From NCBI GenBank assembly GCA_002311025.1, contig DBYY01000004.1, positions 6,212 through 70,211 of the forward strand: a DNA stretch of 64,000 bases, read 5' to 3'. The position numbers and the translations under genes are program-made. The notes beneath the pieces are model-generated. The model was given only the letters and a program-made list of their open reading frames with translations, made no database searches and was not told the DNA's origin. The stretch comes from Candidatus Proelusimicrobium tauri. GTDB taxonomy: Bacteria > Elusimicrobiota > Elusimicrobia > Elusimicrobiales > Elusimicrobiaceae. Position 1 is the stretch's first letter, and every line of letters starts with the position of its first letter. Shown in pieces: positions 8,999-17,900 of this stretch.

Positions 8999-9070
8999 GC
9001 CGAGGTAGCTCAGTGGTAGAGCACTGGTCTGAAAAACCAGGTGTCGACAGTTCGATCCTGTCCCTCGGCA
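8999..9070 (+). tRNA. tRNA-Phe (GAA)
   Basis: The acceptor stem GCCGAGG (8999-9005) pairs with CCTCGGC (9063-9069), with discriminator A9070. The D-arm is GCTCAGTGGTAGAGC. The anticodon arm CTGGT-CTGAAAA-ACCAG has anticodon GAA at 9031-9033. The T-arm is GACAG-TTCGATC-CTGTC. CCA is not encoded. Confidence 0.96.
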
Positions 9071-9085
9071 TTTTTTTATGTCGTC

Positions 9086-9184
9086 TTTTGCGTTTATAGG
9101 ATGTTGCGGACTCGGTCGGATACTTCGGCCTGCCGGCCTTTTACAGTATACGCTCCCTCATCCGCGCCTACTCTAAACGCAAAA
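9086..9184. repeat. 99-base imperfect inverted repeat (structured element)
   Basis: The ends TTTTGCGTTTA (9086-9096) and TAAACGCAAAA (9174-9184) are perfect 11-bp complements. Inside, TAGG (9097-9100) pairs with CCTA (9167-9170), and GCGGA (9106-9110) with TCCGC (9161-9165), leaving small bulges and a GC-rich apical part of about 50 bases. There is no ORF in the 362-base gap 9071-9432. The element could be a mobile miniature repeat or a structured RNA. Parts of it recur at 9261-9275 and, inverted, at 48040-48077. Confidence 0.7.
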
Positions 9185-9275
9185 TACTAATAAAAAATAG
9201 GTCGGTGCGATTTTACCGCACCTAAAAAATATAGCGCAAAAATATACCCTCTATTTTGGACCTCGTCCGCGCCTA
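9156..9275 (+). repeat. Direct repeat pair CCTC[A/G]TCCGCGCCTA
   Basis: CCTCATCCGCGCCTA (9156-9170, part of the right arm of the 99-base hairpin) recurs as CCTCGTCCGCGCCTA at 9261-9275, 14 of 15 bases identical and 105 bases apart. Both are followed by a CTAAA-containing stretch. The second looks like a decayed right half of the same element. Confidence 0.65.
9204..9222. repeat. Short hairpin GGTGCG / CGCACC
   Basis: A 6-bp stem (9204-9209 with 9217-9222) and a 7-base loop in the gap between the two tRNAs. It is followed by A-rich, not T-rich, sequence. It may be part of the surrounding repeat cluster or a weak terminator on the minus strand. Confidence 0.4.
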
Positions 9276-9395
9276 GACTAAAAAGGATTTTTAAAAGAAA
9301 AAATTTATTATGCGGGGCAGGAAAATTTCCACAAAAACCAACAGCAAAATAATTTGCTCTATTTGGATAATTAATTTTTTCCTTTCTTTTTCTAT

Positions 9396-9424
9396 TTGCC
9401 TAAATAGACAATTTTTGATAAAAT
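9396..9424 (+). promoter_or_regulatory. Promoter of tRNA-Met
   Basis: TTGCCT at 9396-9401, a 17-base spacer, and an extended -10 TGA-TAAAAT ending at 9424. The tRNA begins nine bases after the -10, so transcription should start within two or three bases of the mature 5' end. Confidence 0.7.
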
Positions 9425-9432
9425 ATCTATAT

Positions 9433-9506
9433 GCGCCTGTAGCTCAGTTGGTTAGAGCAATCCGCTCATAACGGATGGGTCACAGGTTCAAGTCCTGTCG
9501 GGCGCA
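9433..9506 (+). tRNA. tRNA with CAT anticodon (probably elongator tRNA-Met)
   Basis: The acceptor stem GCGCCTG (9433-9439) pairs with CGGGCGC (9499-9505), with one G-U, and discriminator A9506. The D-arm is GCTCAGTTGGTTAGAGC. The anticodon arm ATCCG-CTCATAA-CGGAT puts CAT at 9467-9469. The T-arm is ACAGG-TTCAAGT-CCTGT. It lacks the three G-C anticodon-stem pairs of initiator tRNA. Elongator Met is the best call; a lysidine-modified tRNA-Ile2 also has CAT and cannot be fully excluded. Confidence 0.88.
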
Positions 9507-9535
9507 TACTTTTACCTAGTAGAAGATTTAATAAG

Positions 9536-9558
9536 GCCCGAGCAAACGGGCTTTTTTT
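9536..9558 (+). terminator. Intrinsic terminator after tRNA-Met
   Basis: GCCCG (9536-9540), a 6-base loop, CGGGC (9547-9551), then seven Ts. It sits between tRNA-Met and lysS, so lysS may depend on read-through or on a promoter I cannot clearly see. Confidence 0.8.
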
Positions 9559-9572
9559 ATAGAGGAATTTTT

Positions 9573-11096
9573 ATGGAAAACCAAACAAAAACCGCGCAAG
9601 CAAAACCCGCACAAACGCAAAGTGCTTTAGAAGAAATTATCAAAAATAAATATCAAGAAGTTAACGCTTTAAAAGAAAGTGGTTTTAATCCTTATCCTGC
9701 CCATGTTGAGCCAAAACAAAACTGTGCTACGGCAAAAGAAATGCCTGTTGACAGTGATGTTGTTGTTGCTGGGCGTTTAGTGCAACTGCGTTTGATGGGT
9801 AAAGCCTCTTTTGCGCATATTAAAGATTCCTCAGCCAAAATTCAAATTTATGTTCAAAGAGATAGCGTCGGCGATGAGCCTTATACCTTCTTTAAAAAGC
9901 ATATTGCCGTCGGCGATTTTGTGTTAGTAAGCGGTAAAATGTTTTTAACCCACACTAACGAAAAAACTATTAAAGCAAGCAAAGTTGAACTTATCTCTAA
10001 AGCAGTTAGGCCCATGCCGGAAAAATTCCACGGCATACAAGATACCGAAGTCCGCTTTCGCAAACGCCACTTAGATTTAATTGCTAACGAAGAAGTTAAA
10101 GATATTTTTGTAAAAAGAGCAAAAATAATTTCTTCTATTCGTCGCACGCTTGACGAAAAAGGCTATTTGGAAGTTGAAACCCCTATTTTAACCCCTGATT
10201 CAGGCGGTGCAGTGGCCCGTCCGTTCCAAACCTATCACAATGCGCTTAAAATGCCGTTAAGGTTGCGTATCGCCTTAGAGTTGTATCACAAGCGCTTAAT
10301 CGTGGGCGGCTTTGACCGCATTTATGAAATCGGGCATATGTTCCGCAATGAAGGCATTGACACAACCCACAACCCCGAATTTACTATGATGGAACTTTAT
10401 CAGGCATACGGTGATGTAAACACTATGGCTGATTTGTTTGAAGAAATTTTAGGTAATGCCGCAAAGGCAATCGGTGTAGAAAAAGTGATGTTCCACGGAC
10501 AGGAAATTAATTTAGTTCCGCCTTTTAAACGCTTGTATATTCCACAGGCGTGGCAGGAAAAATTCGGCCACGATATTCACGAAGTATTAGACGGCCGCCA
10601 GTTTAGAAGAGAGCCTTTAGCCGCTCTTGCCAAAGAACAAGGTATTTCTTTTTCCGCCGATGACCCGGACAGCAAATTGTTTGACGAATTGTTTGAAACC
10701 AAACTATTGACAGGTTTCAACTGCCCTGTAATTGCCTTTGATTATCCAACTGCCGTTAGCCCGTTTAGCAAAACCAAACCGGGTGACCCTGAACTTGTGG
10801 AACGCTTTGAAGCATTTGTCTGTGGCAGTGAACTGGGAAATGCTTACAGCGAGTTAAATGACCCTGCCGATCAATTACAACGCTTAAAAGACCAAGCCAT
10901 TGCCAAGGCAAAAGCCAAAGGCGAAGATGCCGAAAACGCCGATATTTTAGACGGCGATTATATTGAGGCCTTAGAATCCGGTATGCCGCCAACAGGAGGT
11001 ATGGGTATTGGTATTGACCGCGCAATTATGCTACTTACCGGTCAAGATAGTATTAGGGAGATTATCTTCTTCCCCACTCTCAAAAAACAAGATTAA
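9573..11096 (+). CDS. lysS: Lysyl-tRNA synthetase, class II
   Basis: A 507-residue class II synthetase that charges tRNA-Lys. The OB-fold anticodon-binding domain comes first (about residues 60-170, with VVVAGRLVQLRLMGKASFAH). The catalytic core follows with motif 2 MFRNEGIDTTHNPEFTMME and motif 3 GGMGIGIDRAIMLLTG near the C-terminus. The N-terminal 20 residues are a polar Gln/Ala/Thr-rich extension. Length is typical for bacterial LysRS. AGAGGA at 9561-9566 supports the ATG at 9573. It stands alone between two hairpin terminators. Confidence 0.98.
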   Translation: MENQTKTAQAKPAQTQSALEEIIKNKYQEVNALKESGFNPYPAHVEPKQNCATAKEMPVDSDVVVAGRLVQLRLMGKASFAHIKDSSAKIQIYVQRDSVGDEPYTFFKKHIAVGDFVLVSGKMFLTHTNEKTIKASKVELISKAVRPMPEKFHGIQDTEVRFRKRHLDLIANEEVKDIFVKRAKIISSIRRTLDEKGYLEVETPILTPDSGGAVARPFQTYHNALKMPLRLRIALELYHKRLIVGGFDRIYEIGHMFRNEGIDTTHNPEFTMMELYQAYGDVNTMADLFEEILGNAAKAIGVEKVMFHGQEINLVPPFKRLYIPQAWQEKFGHDIHEVLDGRQFRREPLAALAKEQGISFSADDPDSKLFDELFETKLLTGFNCPVIAFDYPTAVSPFSKTKPGDPELVERFEAFVCGSELGNAYSELNDPADQLQRLKDQAIAKAKAKGEDAENADILDGDYIEALESGMPPTGGMGIGIDRAIMLLTGQDSIREIIFFPTLKKQD

Positions 11097-11111
11097 AAAT
11101 TGTTTTAACAT

Positions 11112-11143
11112 AAAAACCCCTGCCTTTTCAAGCAGGGGTTTTT
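11112..11143. terminator. Bidirectional terminator between lysS and uppP
   Basis: AAAAACCCCTGC (11112-11123) and GCAGGGGTTTTT (11132-11143) form a 12-bp stem with an 8-base loop. A-tract and T-tract flanks let it end the convergent lysS and uppP transcripts. Confidence 0.88.
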
Positions 11144-11156
11144 GTATCCTACTAAA

Positions 11157-11933
11157 TTAAAACGCGAGTTTTAGAAGTATCAAAAGACCTAAAGCAATTC
11201 TGTAATAAACAAAGATATCAAAATTGTGTTTTTGAATATATTTCATTAAGAATTTAATTACAAGAAAGCCGCCGATAAGCGCGCTTAAAAAGCCCGCAAT
11301 TAAAGGTGCGTCAATTTGCGATAATGAAATATGCGATATTTGTAAAACGGCAGCGCCTGCGATTATCGGCATAGATAAAAGAAAAGATATTCTTGCGCTT
11401 AAACTTCTTGATAAGCCCAAAAACAAAGCCGCCGTAATTGTTATGCCGGAGCGTGAAACCCCCGGCACCAAAGCAAGTGCTTGCGCACAACCGATTAACA
11501 TCATAATTTTTAAGGAAAGATTATCTTTTATATTTTGCTTACCTTTTCTGTCTGCGATAAAAAGTAAAAGGGCAAAAACAATTAAGTTTAAGGCAATTAT
11601 CCAATGCGCTCTAAAGGTGCTTTCCGCTAAATCTTCCAAAAAATAGCCGGCAACGGCAGCAGGTATTGTGGCAAGTCCGATATACCAAAACAAACGCCCG
11701 TCCTCACTTTTTGGCTCGGTTAAGCCTTTTTTAGTTAAAACGAGCAAATCTTTGTAAAAATAAGCGCACACGGCAATCAAAGTTGCCAAATGAAGTAAAA
11801 CATCAAAAGTTAAGCCCTGATATTCTTTACCGGTAAAAAAGGAAAATAAGACAAGGTGGGCCGAACTTGAAATAGGTAAAAATTCGCCAAGTGCCTGTAA
11901 AAGACCTAAAATAATGGCTGTTGTTATTGTCAT
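11157..11933 (-). CDS. uppP: Undecaprenyl-diphosphatase
   Basis: A 258-residue polytopic membrane protein that dephosphorylates undecaprenyl pyrophosphate, recycling the lipid carrier for peptidoglycan and O-antigen synthesis. It shows both family motifs: LQALGEFLPISSSAHLVL near the N-terminus (the E-x3-S-x-S-H-type site) and PGVSRSGITITAALFLGLSR in the middle (PGxSRSG). Length and about eight membrane segments fit BacA/UppP. On this strand TATAAT (11946-11941) lies exactly seven bases before the ATG, so the mRNA is predicted to be leaderless; no Shine-Dalgarno site is possible there. Confidence 0.95.
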   Translation of the reverse strand: MTITTAIILGLLQALGEFLPISSSAHLVLFSFFTGKEYQGLTFDVLLHLATLIAVCAYFYKDLLVLTKKGLTEPKSEDGRLFWYIGLATIPAAVAGYFLEDLAESTFRAHWIIALNLIVFALLLFIADRKGKQNIKDNLSLKIMMLIGCAQALALVPGVSRSGITITAALFLGLSRSLSARISFLLSMPIIAGAAVLQISHISLSQIDAPLIAGFLSALIGGFLVIKFLMKYIQKHNFDIFVYYRIALGLLILLKLAF

Positions 11934-11958
11934 TAATAAAATTATATATTATTTTAAT
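11934..11958. promoter_or_regulatory. Overlapping divergent -10 boxes for uppP and addB
   Basis: The 25-base gap carries TATAAT on the minus strand (11946-11941) for uppP and TATATT on the plus strand (11945-11950) for addB, sharing two bases. A TTGTTA at 11921-11926 is a possible -35 for addB with an 18-base spacer, inside the uppP coding region. Both predicted starts fall at or next to the initiation codons. Confidence 0.6.
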
Positions 11959-14928
11959 ATGGAACTTATAAACGGCTCTTACAAGGCGCTGGAAAAGGAG
12001 TTTTTGGATTATTTTCATACCGTTAAAAAAAGTCCTTTAGATAAAGTACTGATAATAACGCAAAGCCAGCGCCTTAACCAAAGATTAAAAGAGGAACTTT
12101 TAAGTAGTGAGGAGTGCCTTTCCTGTGTGTTTTGGCAAGATATTTTGGGACTTGTCTCCTGTATTAACCAAAGTAGCAACAATTATATTCCTTTGAAGCA
12201 AAAAAGCGCTTTGGATTATTTTAAGTTAAAGGATTTTTTACAAAAAAATAATTTCAATTATTCTGCCGGTTATATAAGTGCTTTACAGGCGGCGTTTATG
12301 GATATGCAAAACGCTCTTATTATGCCGCAAGATTTACTCAAAATCGAAGAACTTGATTCCTCTTTGACTTCCAAAGATTTAAAAGATTTAATTTTTGTTT
12401 ATCAAAATTATTTAACTTTAACCAAGCAAGAAGGGACAAAAAATTATAAAGATTTTTTTGTGTGCGCTTTAGATAATATTGAAAAAAACAGTTATCTTGC
12501 GCAGTTTAAGCAAATTATTTTTTACGGCATTTATGATTTGACTTCGCTTCAATATGATATTTTAAAAGCGGTAGGTCAAAATTATCCTGCGGCTTTATTC
12601 TTCCCTTACGAAGATATTCCCGCCTACAAATATATACAGGATTTTTATTTAACAAACATTATCGGTATTGGGGCAAAGCACAAAAAAGTTGCTTTGGCTA
12701 AAAGTGGTTTGGAAGAACTTTCTTCCCATTTGTTTGAAGTTTCGAAGGAAGAAAACAAATATTCCGCCGATATAAAAATTATAGATACTTCCGGCACCCT
12801 TGAACAAATAAAAAGCGCGGCTAAAGAAATTTTACTTTTGCGTAAACAAGGCCTTGCTTTTAAAGATATAGCAGTTTGCGCCCGTTCTTTAGAACCTTAC
12901 AAAAATGATATTGCGCAGGTTTTTTTACAAAATGATATTCCCGTAAATATCAATTTGGAAGAATCTTTTTTAACCCAGCCCTTAGTTAATGTTTGCGTAA
13001 ATTTGCTAAATATCGCCAGAAATAATTTCCATAAAGACAGCGTTTTATCTTTTATCACAAGTCCGTATCTCAAAAACACGCAGGCAAATTGGGGACAAAT
13101 TATAAAAGATATAGGTGTGCAAACGGGCTTTGTCCAATGGATTAATTTGCTTGATATAGCAATCTTAAAAGGCAACACTCAAGCCTCAAATTTAAAGGAA
13201 TTTTTAATTAATCTTGAAAGTAAAGTTGTTTTGCTTGAAAAGGCCGCATCTTTTAAAGCGCTTGCCTTGCATACCAAGGAAATTTTTAGGACCTTTCTTA
13301 ATCTTAAAAACCTTACTTTGCCGGAGCAAAATCTCTTTGAAACTCTTGAAAATATTTTAGAGGAAATTTCTTCTTTTGATAAAGTTCGTCTTGCCCAAAA
13401 AGGGGAATTCTTGGAAGAATTTAATTATCTTGTAAAACAAAAGACCGTAAACAGCGTTGTTAATTTACAACGTTCTGTAAGCGTGGCTGATATTATGAAT
13501 TTAAGGGGGAATTCTTTTAAAGCAATAATAATTTTAGGTTTAAATGAAAGTGTTTTCCCCGTAAAAATCAGCGAGGACCCCGTCTTTAAAGATTCTTGGC
13601 GTTCGGCTTTACAAAAACTCGGCTATAATATCAAAGTGAGCGCGCAAAGATATTTGGAAGAAAAATTATTTTTCTATTTTGCGCTTTCCTGCGCAAGCCA
13701 AAAAGCAATTTTGATTTATCAAAGAAGTGATGAAGAAGGTAAATTAAAAATACCTTCCATTTATTTAAATTGGCTTTTTAAAATTGCGGAAAAGATGGAA
13801 ACTTTTTCCCTTGCAAGGCGCCCTTTAGAGCAACTTTTGCAGTGGTATAGTGTTTCTTGCGATTTGCTAACCCCGCAAGAAGCCGCCATTTTAGTTGCTT
13901 TAGACGGTAAATATACTTTAGCGGCGCAACTGTTAAAAAGAGAGCAGGAAGAAACTTTCCTTCAAGCCTTTAATTTAAGGCATACCGGCGCTTTAGGAGC
14001 GCGCGATTTGGTATGCTCGCCAAAAGGTCCGCTTTGGCAACATATAGAGCGTAAAGGTCTTTCGGCAAGTTCTTTAAAAAATGTTTATCAATGTCCCGCA
14101 AAATATCTTTTTGATAATGTTTTGGAAAGAGAGGATACAACAGTTTTACAAAGGGATCAACTTGATTCAAGAGATAAAGGCACTTTGGCGCACAGTATTT
14201 TAGAACAATTTTACAGATATCTTTTACAGAGAAATTTATTTGATAAAATTTCCGCTGATAATGCCTTAAATATTTTACAGGATTTTATTGAAAAAGAACT
14301 ACCGCAAACAGATTATAAAAAATACGGTTTATACCCTTTGCTTTGGCTTGTTTTACGTAAGGAAATGGAAGATAATTTAAAAACTTTTGTTGCCGCCGAT
14401 ATCAAAAAAATACAGGAAGAAAAACGAAATCCCGCCTATTTTGAAAAAGATATTGCCTGCTCTTTTAATTCTTTTAAAATACACGGACAAATTGACAGAA
14501 TTGATATTTCCACAGATAAAAAAACATTTACTGTTATTGATTATAAAAGCGGCAAAATCAGCGGCAAAACTGAAAGGGTTGTTTTTGAAGGGGCCAATTT
14601 TCAAGGTCCGCTTTATTTCGAACTTGCTCAAAACTTGTCCGATTTACAAGGCGTTCAGGCAGACAAAATGTATTATGCCTCTTTAAAAGATTCTTCTTTT
14701 AAGGAAATTTCTTATGAAGATTATCTTTCTTTCAAAGACAAATTTTGGAGTATTGTAGATTACTTAAGGGGATTAATTGAAGAAGGTTTATTTGTTATTA
14801 CACCTAGCAAAACCGCCTGCCAGTATTGCCTTTACGGCGATATTTGCCGTAAAAATCACTCTGCTTCGGCTAAAAGGGCTTTTTTCAGCGCACAGGCAAA
14901 TAAATTAAGGGAGTTTCGCAAAATATGA
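11959..14928 (+). CDS. addB: AddB-type helicase-nuclease subunit (PD-(D/E)XK nuclease)
   Basis: A 989-residue protein predicted to pair with AddA in double-strand break repair. The N-terminal part has the UvrD-like layout but no GxGKT Walker A loop, so it is probably an inactive helicase fold. The C-terminal third holds the nuclease core, with GQIDRID and VIDYKSGK. Iron-sulfur-type cysteines flank it: one in NVYQCPAKY and three in CQYCLYGDIC. I choose the ATG at 11959 because the longer frame from 11914 would run through the promoter into uppP. The start has no ribosome site and lies eight bases after TATATT, so it is a leaderless candidate. It overlaps addA by ATGA. Confidence 0.85.
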   Translation: MELINGSYKALEKEFLDYFHTVKKSPLDKVLIITQSQRLNQRLKEELLSSEECLSCVFWQDILGLVSCINQSSNNYIPLKQKSALDYFKLKDFLQKNNFNYSAGYISALQAAFMDMQNALIMPQDLLKIEELDSSLTSKDLKDLIFVYQNYLTLTKQEGTKNYKDFFVCALDNIEKNSYLAQFKQIIFYGIYDLTSLQYDILKAVGQNYPAALFFPYEDIPAYKYIQDFYLTNIIGIGAKHKKVALAKSGLEELSSHLFEVSKEENKYSADIKIIDTSGTLEQIKSAAKEILLLRKQGLAFKDIAVCARSLEPYKNDIAQVFLQNDIPVNINLEESFLTQPLVNVCVNLLNIARNNFHKDSVLSFITSPYLKNTQANWGQIIKDIGVQTGFVQWINLLDIAILKGNTQASNLKEFLINLESKVVLLEKAASFKALALHTKEIFRTFLNLKNLTLPEQNLFETLENILEEISSFDKVRLAQKGEFLEEFNYLVKQKTVNSVVNLQRSVSVADIMNLRGNSFKAIIILGLNESVFPVKISEDPVFKDSWRSALQKLGYNIKVSAQRYLEEKLFFYFALSCASQKAILIYQRSDEEGKLKIPSIYLNWLFKIAEKMETFSLARRPLEQLLQWYSVSCDLLTPQEAAILVALDGKYTLAAQLLKREQEETFLQAFNLRHTGALGARDLVCSPKGPLWQHIERKGLSASSLKNVYQCPAKYLFDNVLEREDTTVLQRDQLDSRDKGTLAHSILEQFYRYLLQRNLFDKISADNALNILQDFIEKELPQTDYKKYGLYPLLWLVLRKEMEDNLKTFVAADIKKIQEEKRNPAYFEKDIACSFNSFKIHGQIDRIDISTDKKTFTVIDYKSGKISGKTERVVFEGANFQGPLYFELAQNLSDLQGVQADKMYYASLKDSSFKEISYEDYLSFKDKFWSIVDYLRGLIEEGLFVITPSKTACQYCLYGDICRKNHSASAKRAFFSAQANKLREFRKI

Positions 14929-17900
14929 TACCGCAAGACTATAAAGAAAGATTAGCCGCCGCTTTGCCAAGCGGTAAAAATATTATTGTCGAAGCCGGCG
15001 CCGGCACAGGCAAAACAACTTTACTGGCCGATAGACTTTGTTATTTGATTTTGGGCAAAGGTATTAAAATTGATGAAATTGTCGCCCTTACTTTTACCGA
15101 TAAAGCCGCTGCGGAAATTAAACTGCGCCTGCTTGAAACTATGCGCAGTATCTTGGCGGATTTGAAGTTACCGGAGCCAAAACTTGAAGTTACTAAAAAC
15201 CTTACAGACGGTGAGTATTTTAAAAAGACAAAGGAAGAACTTGCCGAAACAATAGAAACTTCCTTTGAACTTATAGAAAGGGCGCAAATTTGCACTATAC
15301 ACAGTTTTGCTTTGCAGATTTTAAGATTATATCCTCTTGCCGCAGGCCTTGCACCTGATATTGAGATAGATACCGGCTTTATCGCAAATTATATTTTTAA
15401 TAAAAATTGGTCTGTTTTTTTGGAAGAAGAACTTTCTTTATCAAGTCCGCACCGCGCTTTGTGGGGAAAACTTTTGGAAAAGTTCTCTTTAGAAACTTTA
15501 AAAGAATTTGCCTTACTATTGCTTGAACCGTATTTTGATTATTGTAAATTTGACAGTTCTTCAGAAGAAATTCAAACTTTTTTTGCGCGTAAAGTATCTC
15601 TTATGAAAAGTTTGCTTTTAAGTAATACTCCGGAAGGCAAAAAACGCAAAATAGAAAACCAGATTGAAGAGGCCATAAACCGTATAGAAAATCTTTCAAA
15701 AAATATGGCAACTTTAAGCAAAGCAGAACTTTTAAAATTGCCCGTTCAGGAAGAAATCGTTTTTGTCAAAAGCAGCAAACCTCCAAAAGGTTGGGAAAAT
15801 GAAGAAGATATTGAGGCAGTTAAAAACTTTATTACCCTTGCCAATACTCTTACACCGACCAATTTGGATTTGCTTGAGCAAACCTATAATCTTTTTTCCG
15901 CTTTTACGCAAAAAGTTAAAAGGGAAATGATAAAGCAAAATGTAGTTTCGTATAATCAGAGTATTTTGTTTGCGCGCGATTTGGTTGAAAAAGATTTATC
16001 TGTCAGAGCCGAACTTAAAAAACGCTATAAAAGTATTATGATAGACGAGTTTCAGGATACAGACCTTGCGCAAGGGCAACTTTTGCTTTTCCTTTCGGAA
16101 GCACAAAACAGCGTTGCTAAAAAATGGCAGGATATTGTGCTTGAACAGGGCAAATTATTTGTTGTAGGCGACCCAAAACAATCAATTTACCGTTTTAGGG
16201 GGGCCAATATTTCGGCTTATGAAAAGTTTCTGGAACTTATGCAAAAGCAACAGGCACGCACTTGTTTTTTAACTACCAATTTCCGAAGTCAAAAAAATAT
16301 AATTTCTTTTGTTAATAAATGGGGGAAAAATGCAATAAAGGAAAAGCCTCTTATACAACCGCCCTATATCGCACTTGAAACGGGCAAAGAAGAACTCGGC
16401 GAAAAAGTGGAATTTTTACAAATTACCGGCAAAGAAAAGCAAAAGCAGGATGATTTACGCGCCAATGAGGCCAATATAGTTGCCGCTTGGATAAAAGAAA
16501 ATGTCGGTATTAAAAAAATTAAACAAGATAAAACCTTATCTTATAAAGACATCACCATTCTTTACTCTGCCGGCACGGGTATAAAGTTTTATACGGATGC
16601 TTTGGAAAGATTTAATATCCCCTATAATTTAGAAGCAAGCGGCAATTTTTACGAAGCGCAAGAAATAATAGATATCTTAAATATTCTAAAAGTAATTTAT
16701 GACCCGCAAGATAAACTGGCCTTACTTGGCGTTTTACGAAGCCCGCTTTGCGCTATGAAAGATGAGGAAATTATTTCTCTTTGGCAGCAGAAGGCTTTAA
16801 ATATTTTTGCCCAGGATTTTCAAGGTTCTAAAGAAGTTAAAGAAATATATAAACTTTTAAGAAATTTCCACCAAAGAGCAGGACATATAACTTTAAAACA
16901 ATTGCTTGAAGAAATTCTTTACAAAACGGATTTTTTAATCTTGGAAACCCTTGCCGCAGGTGGCGAGCAGGCTTTGGCAAACTTAAATAAATTTGCCAAA
17001 ATCGTCTTAAATAATGCCGAGCAAGGTTTTACTTTAGGGCAAATGTTGCTTTATATACAAACTTACGGCAAAGCCGATAAGGATGAAGGGCAAAGTTCTT
17101 TGATAGAAGAAAATTTTGATGTTGTAAATATAATGAGTATTCATAAAGCAAAAGGTCTTCAGGCACCTTATGTTATCGTTATTGATACAGGTCATAAAGA
17201 AACAACAGAAAAAGAACTTTATTACAAAGATACACTTGGCGGCACTATTGGGGTAGGCTTAGGTCCTTTAAAAAATCTTAATTATTTTATTTTACAAGAA
17301 CAAGAAATTTTACATAAAAAAGCACAGGCCGAAAGACTTTTATATGTTGCTTTAACCCGTGCCGAAAAGAAACTTCTTATTTGCGTAAGTCAGCAGGAAA
17401 CATCCGGCAGTATGGAAAAATCTTTAAGGCAGGCAGGTTGCTATCCCACAGAAGAAAATCCTGAAACGGAGATTTTTACTACTACCGATTTTGCTTATCA
17501 AGACCCGCAAAGTTTCATTTTAAGGAAAAACAAGGAAATTTCCCTTAAAAAAGATTTAGATTTATCCGGTGCTCTCAGTGTTTGGCAAAAGCGTAAAGAA
17601 GAATTTGTTTCCTACCAACAGGAAGAAACCCTTACCCCTTCCAATTTGCCTTTAGATAAAGCGCTGGTCCAAAGGGCTTTAAATATAGGCAGTTTAGTTC
17701 ATAAAACTTTAAATCTTTACTTTCAAACAGGTTCTTTTGATTTGGCTTTAGCAATGAAAGTTCTAAATTTACACGATACTGCACTCCTTGAACCTTGCCA
17801 AGAAATTATTGATACTTTTGCCAAAGGTTCTATTCTAAAAAAACTTAAGACTATGCGTTTTTTAGATTCCGAAATACCTTTCAGTATGTATGAAAACGGT

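Noticed and set aside
9071..9432. A tmRNA, RNase P RNA or other known RNA gene in the gap between tRNAs
   Set aside because: I see no tRNA-like ends with a tag frame and no known RNase P or SRP consensus; only the hairpin element and its partial copy.
9433..9506. tRNA-Ile2 (CAT) in place of tRNA-Met
   Set aside because: The acceptor and D-arm look more like elongator tRNA-Met; it remains a minor possibility noted in the entry.
11914..11958. Longer start of addB at 11914
   Set aside because: It overlaps the uppP start and both -10 boxes; the added residues (MAVVIVINKIIYYFN) are unlike AddB.
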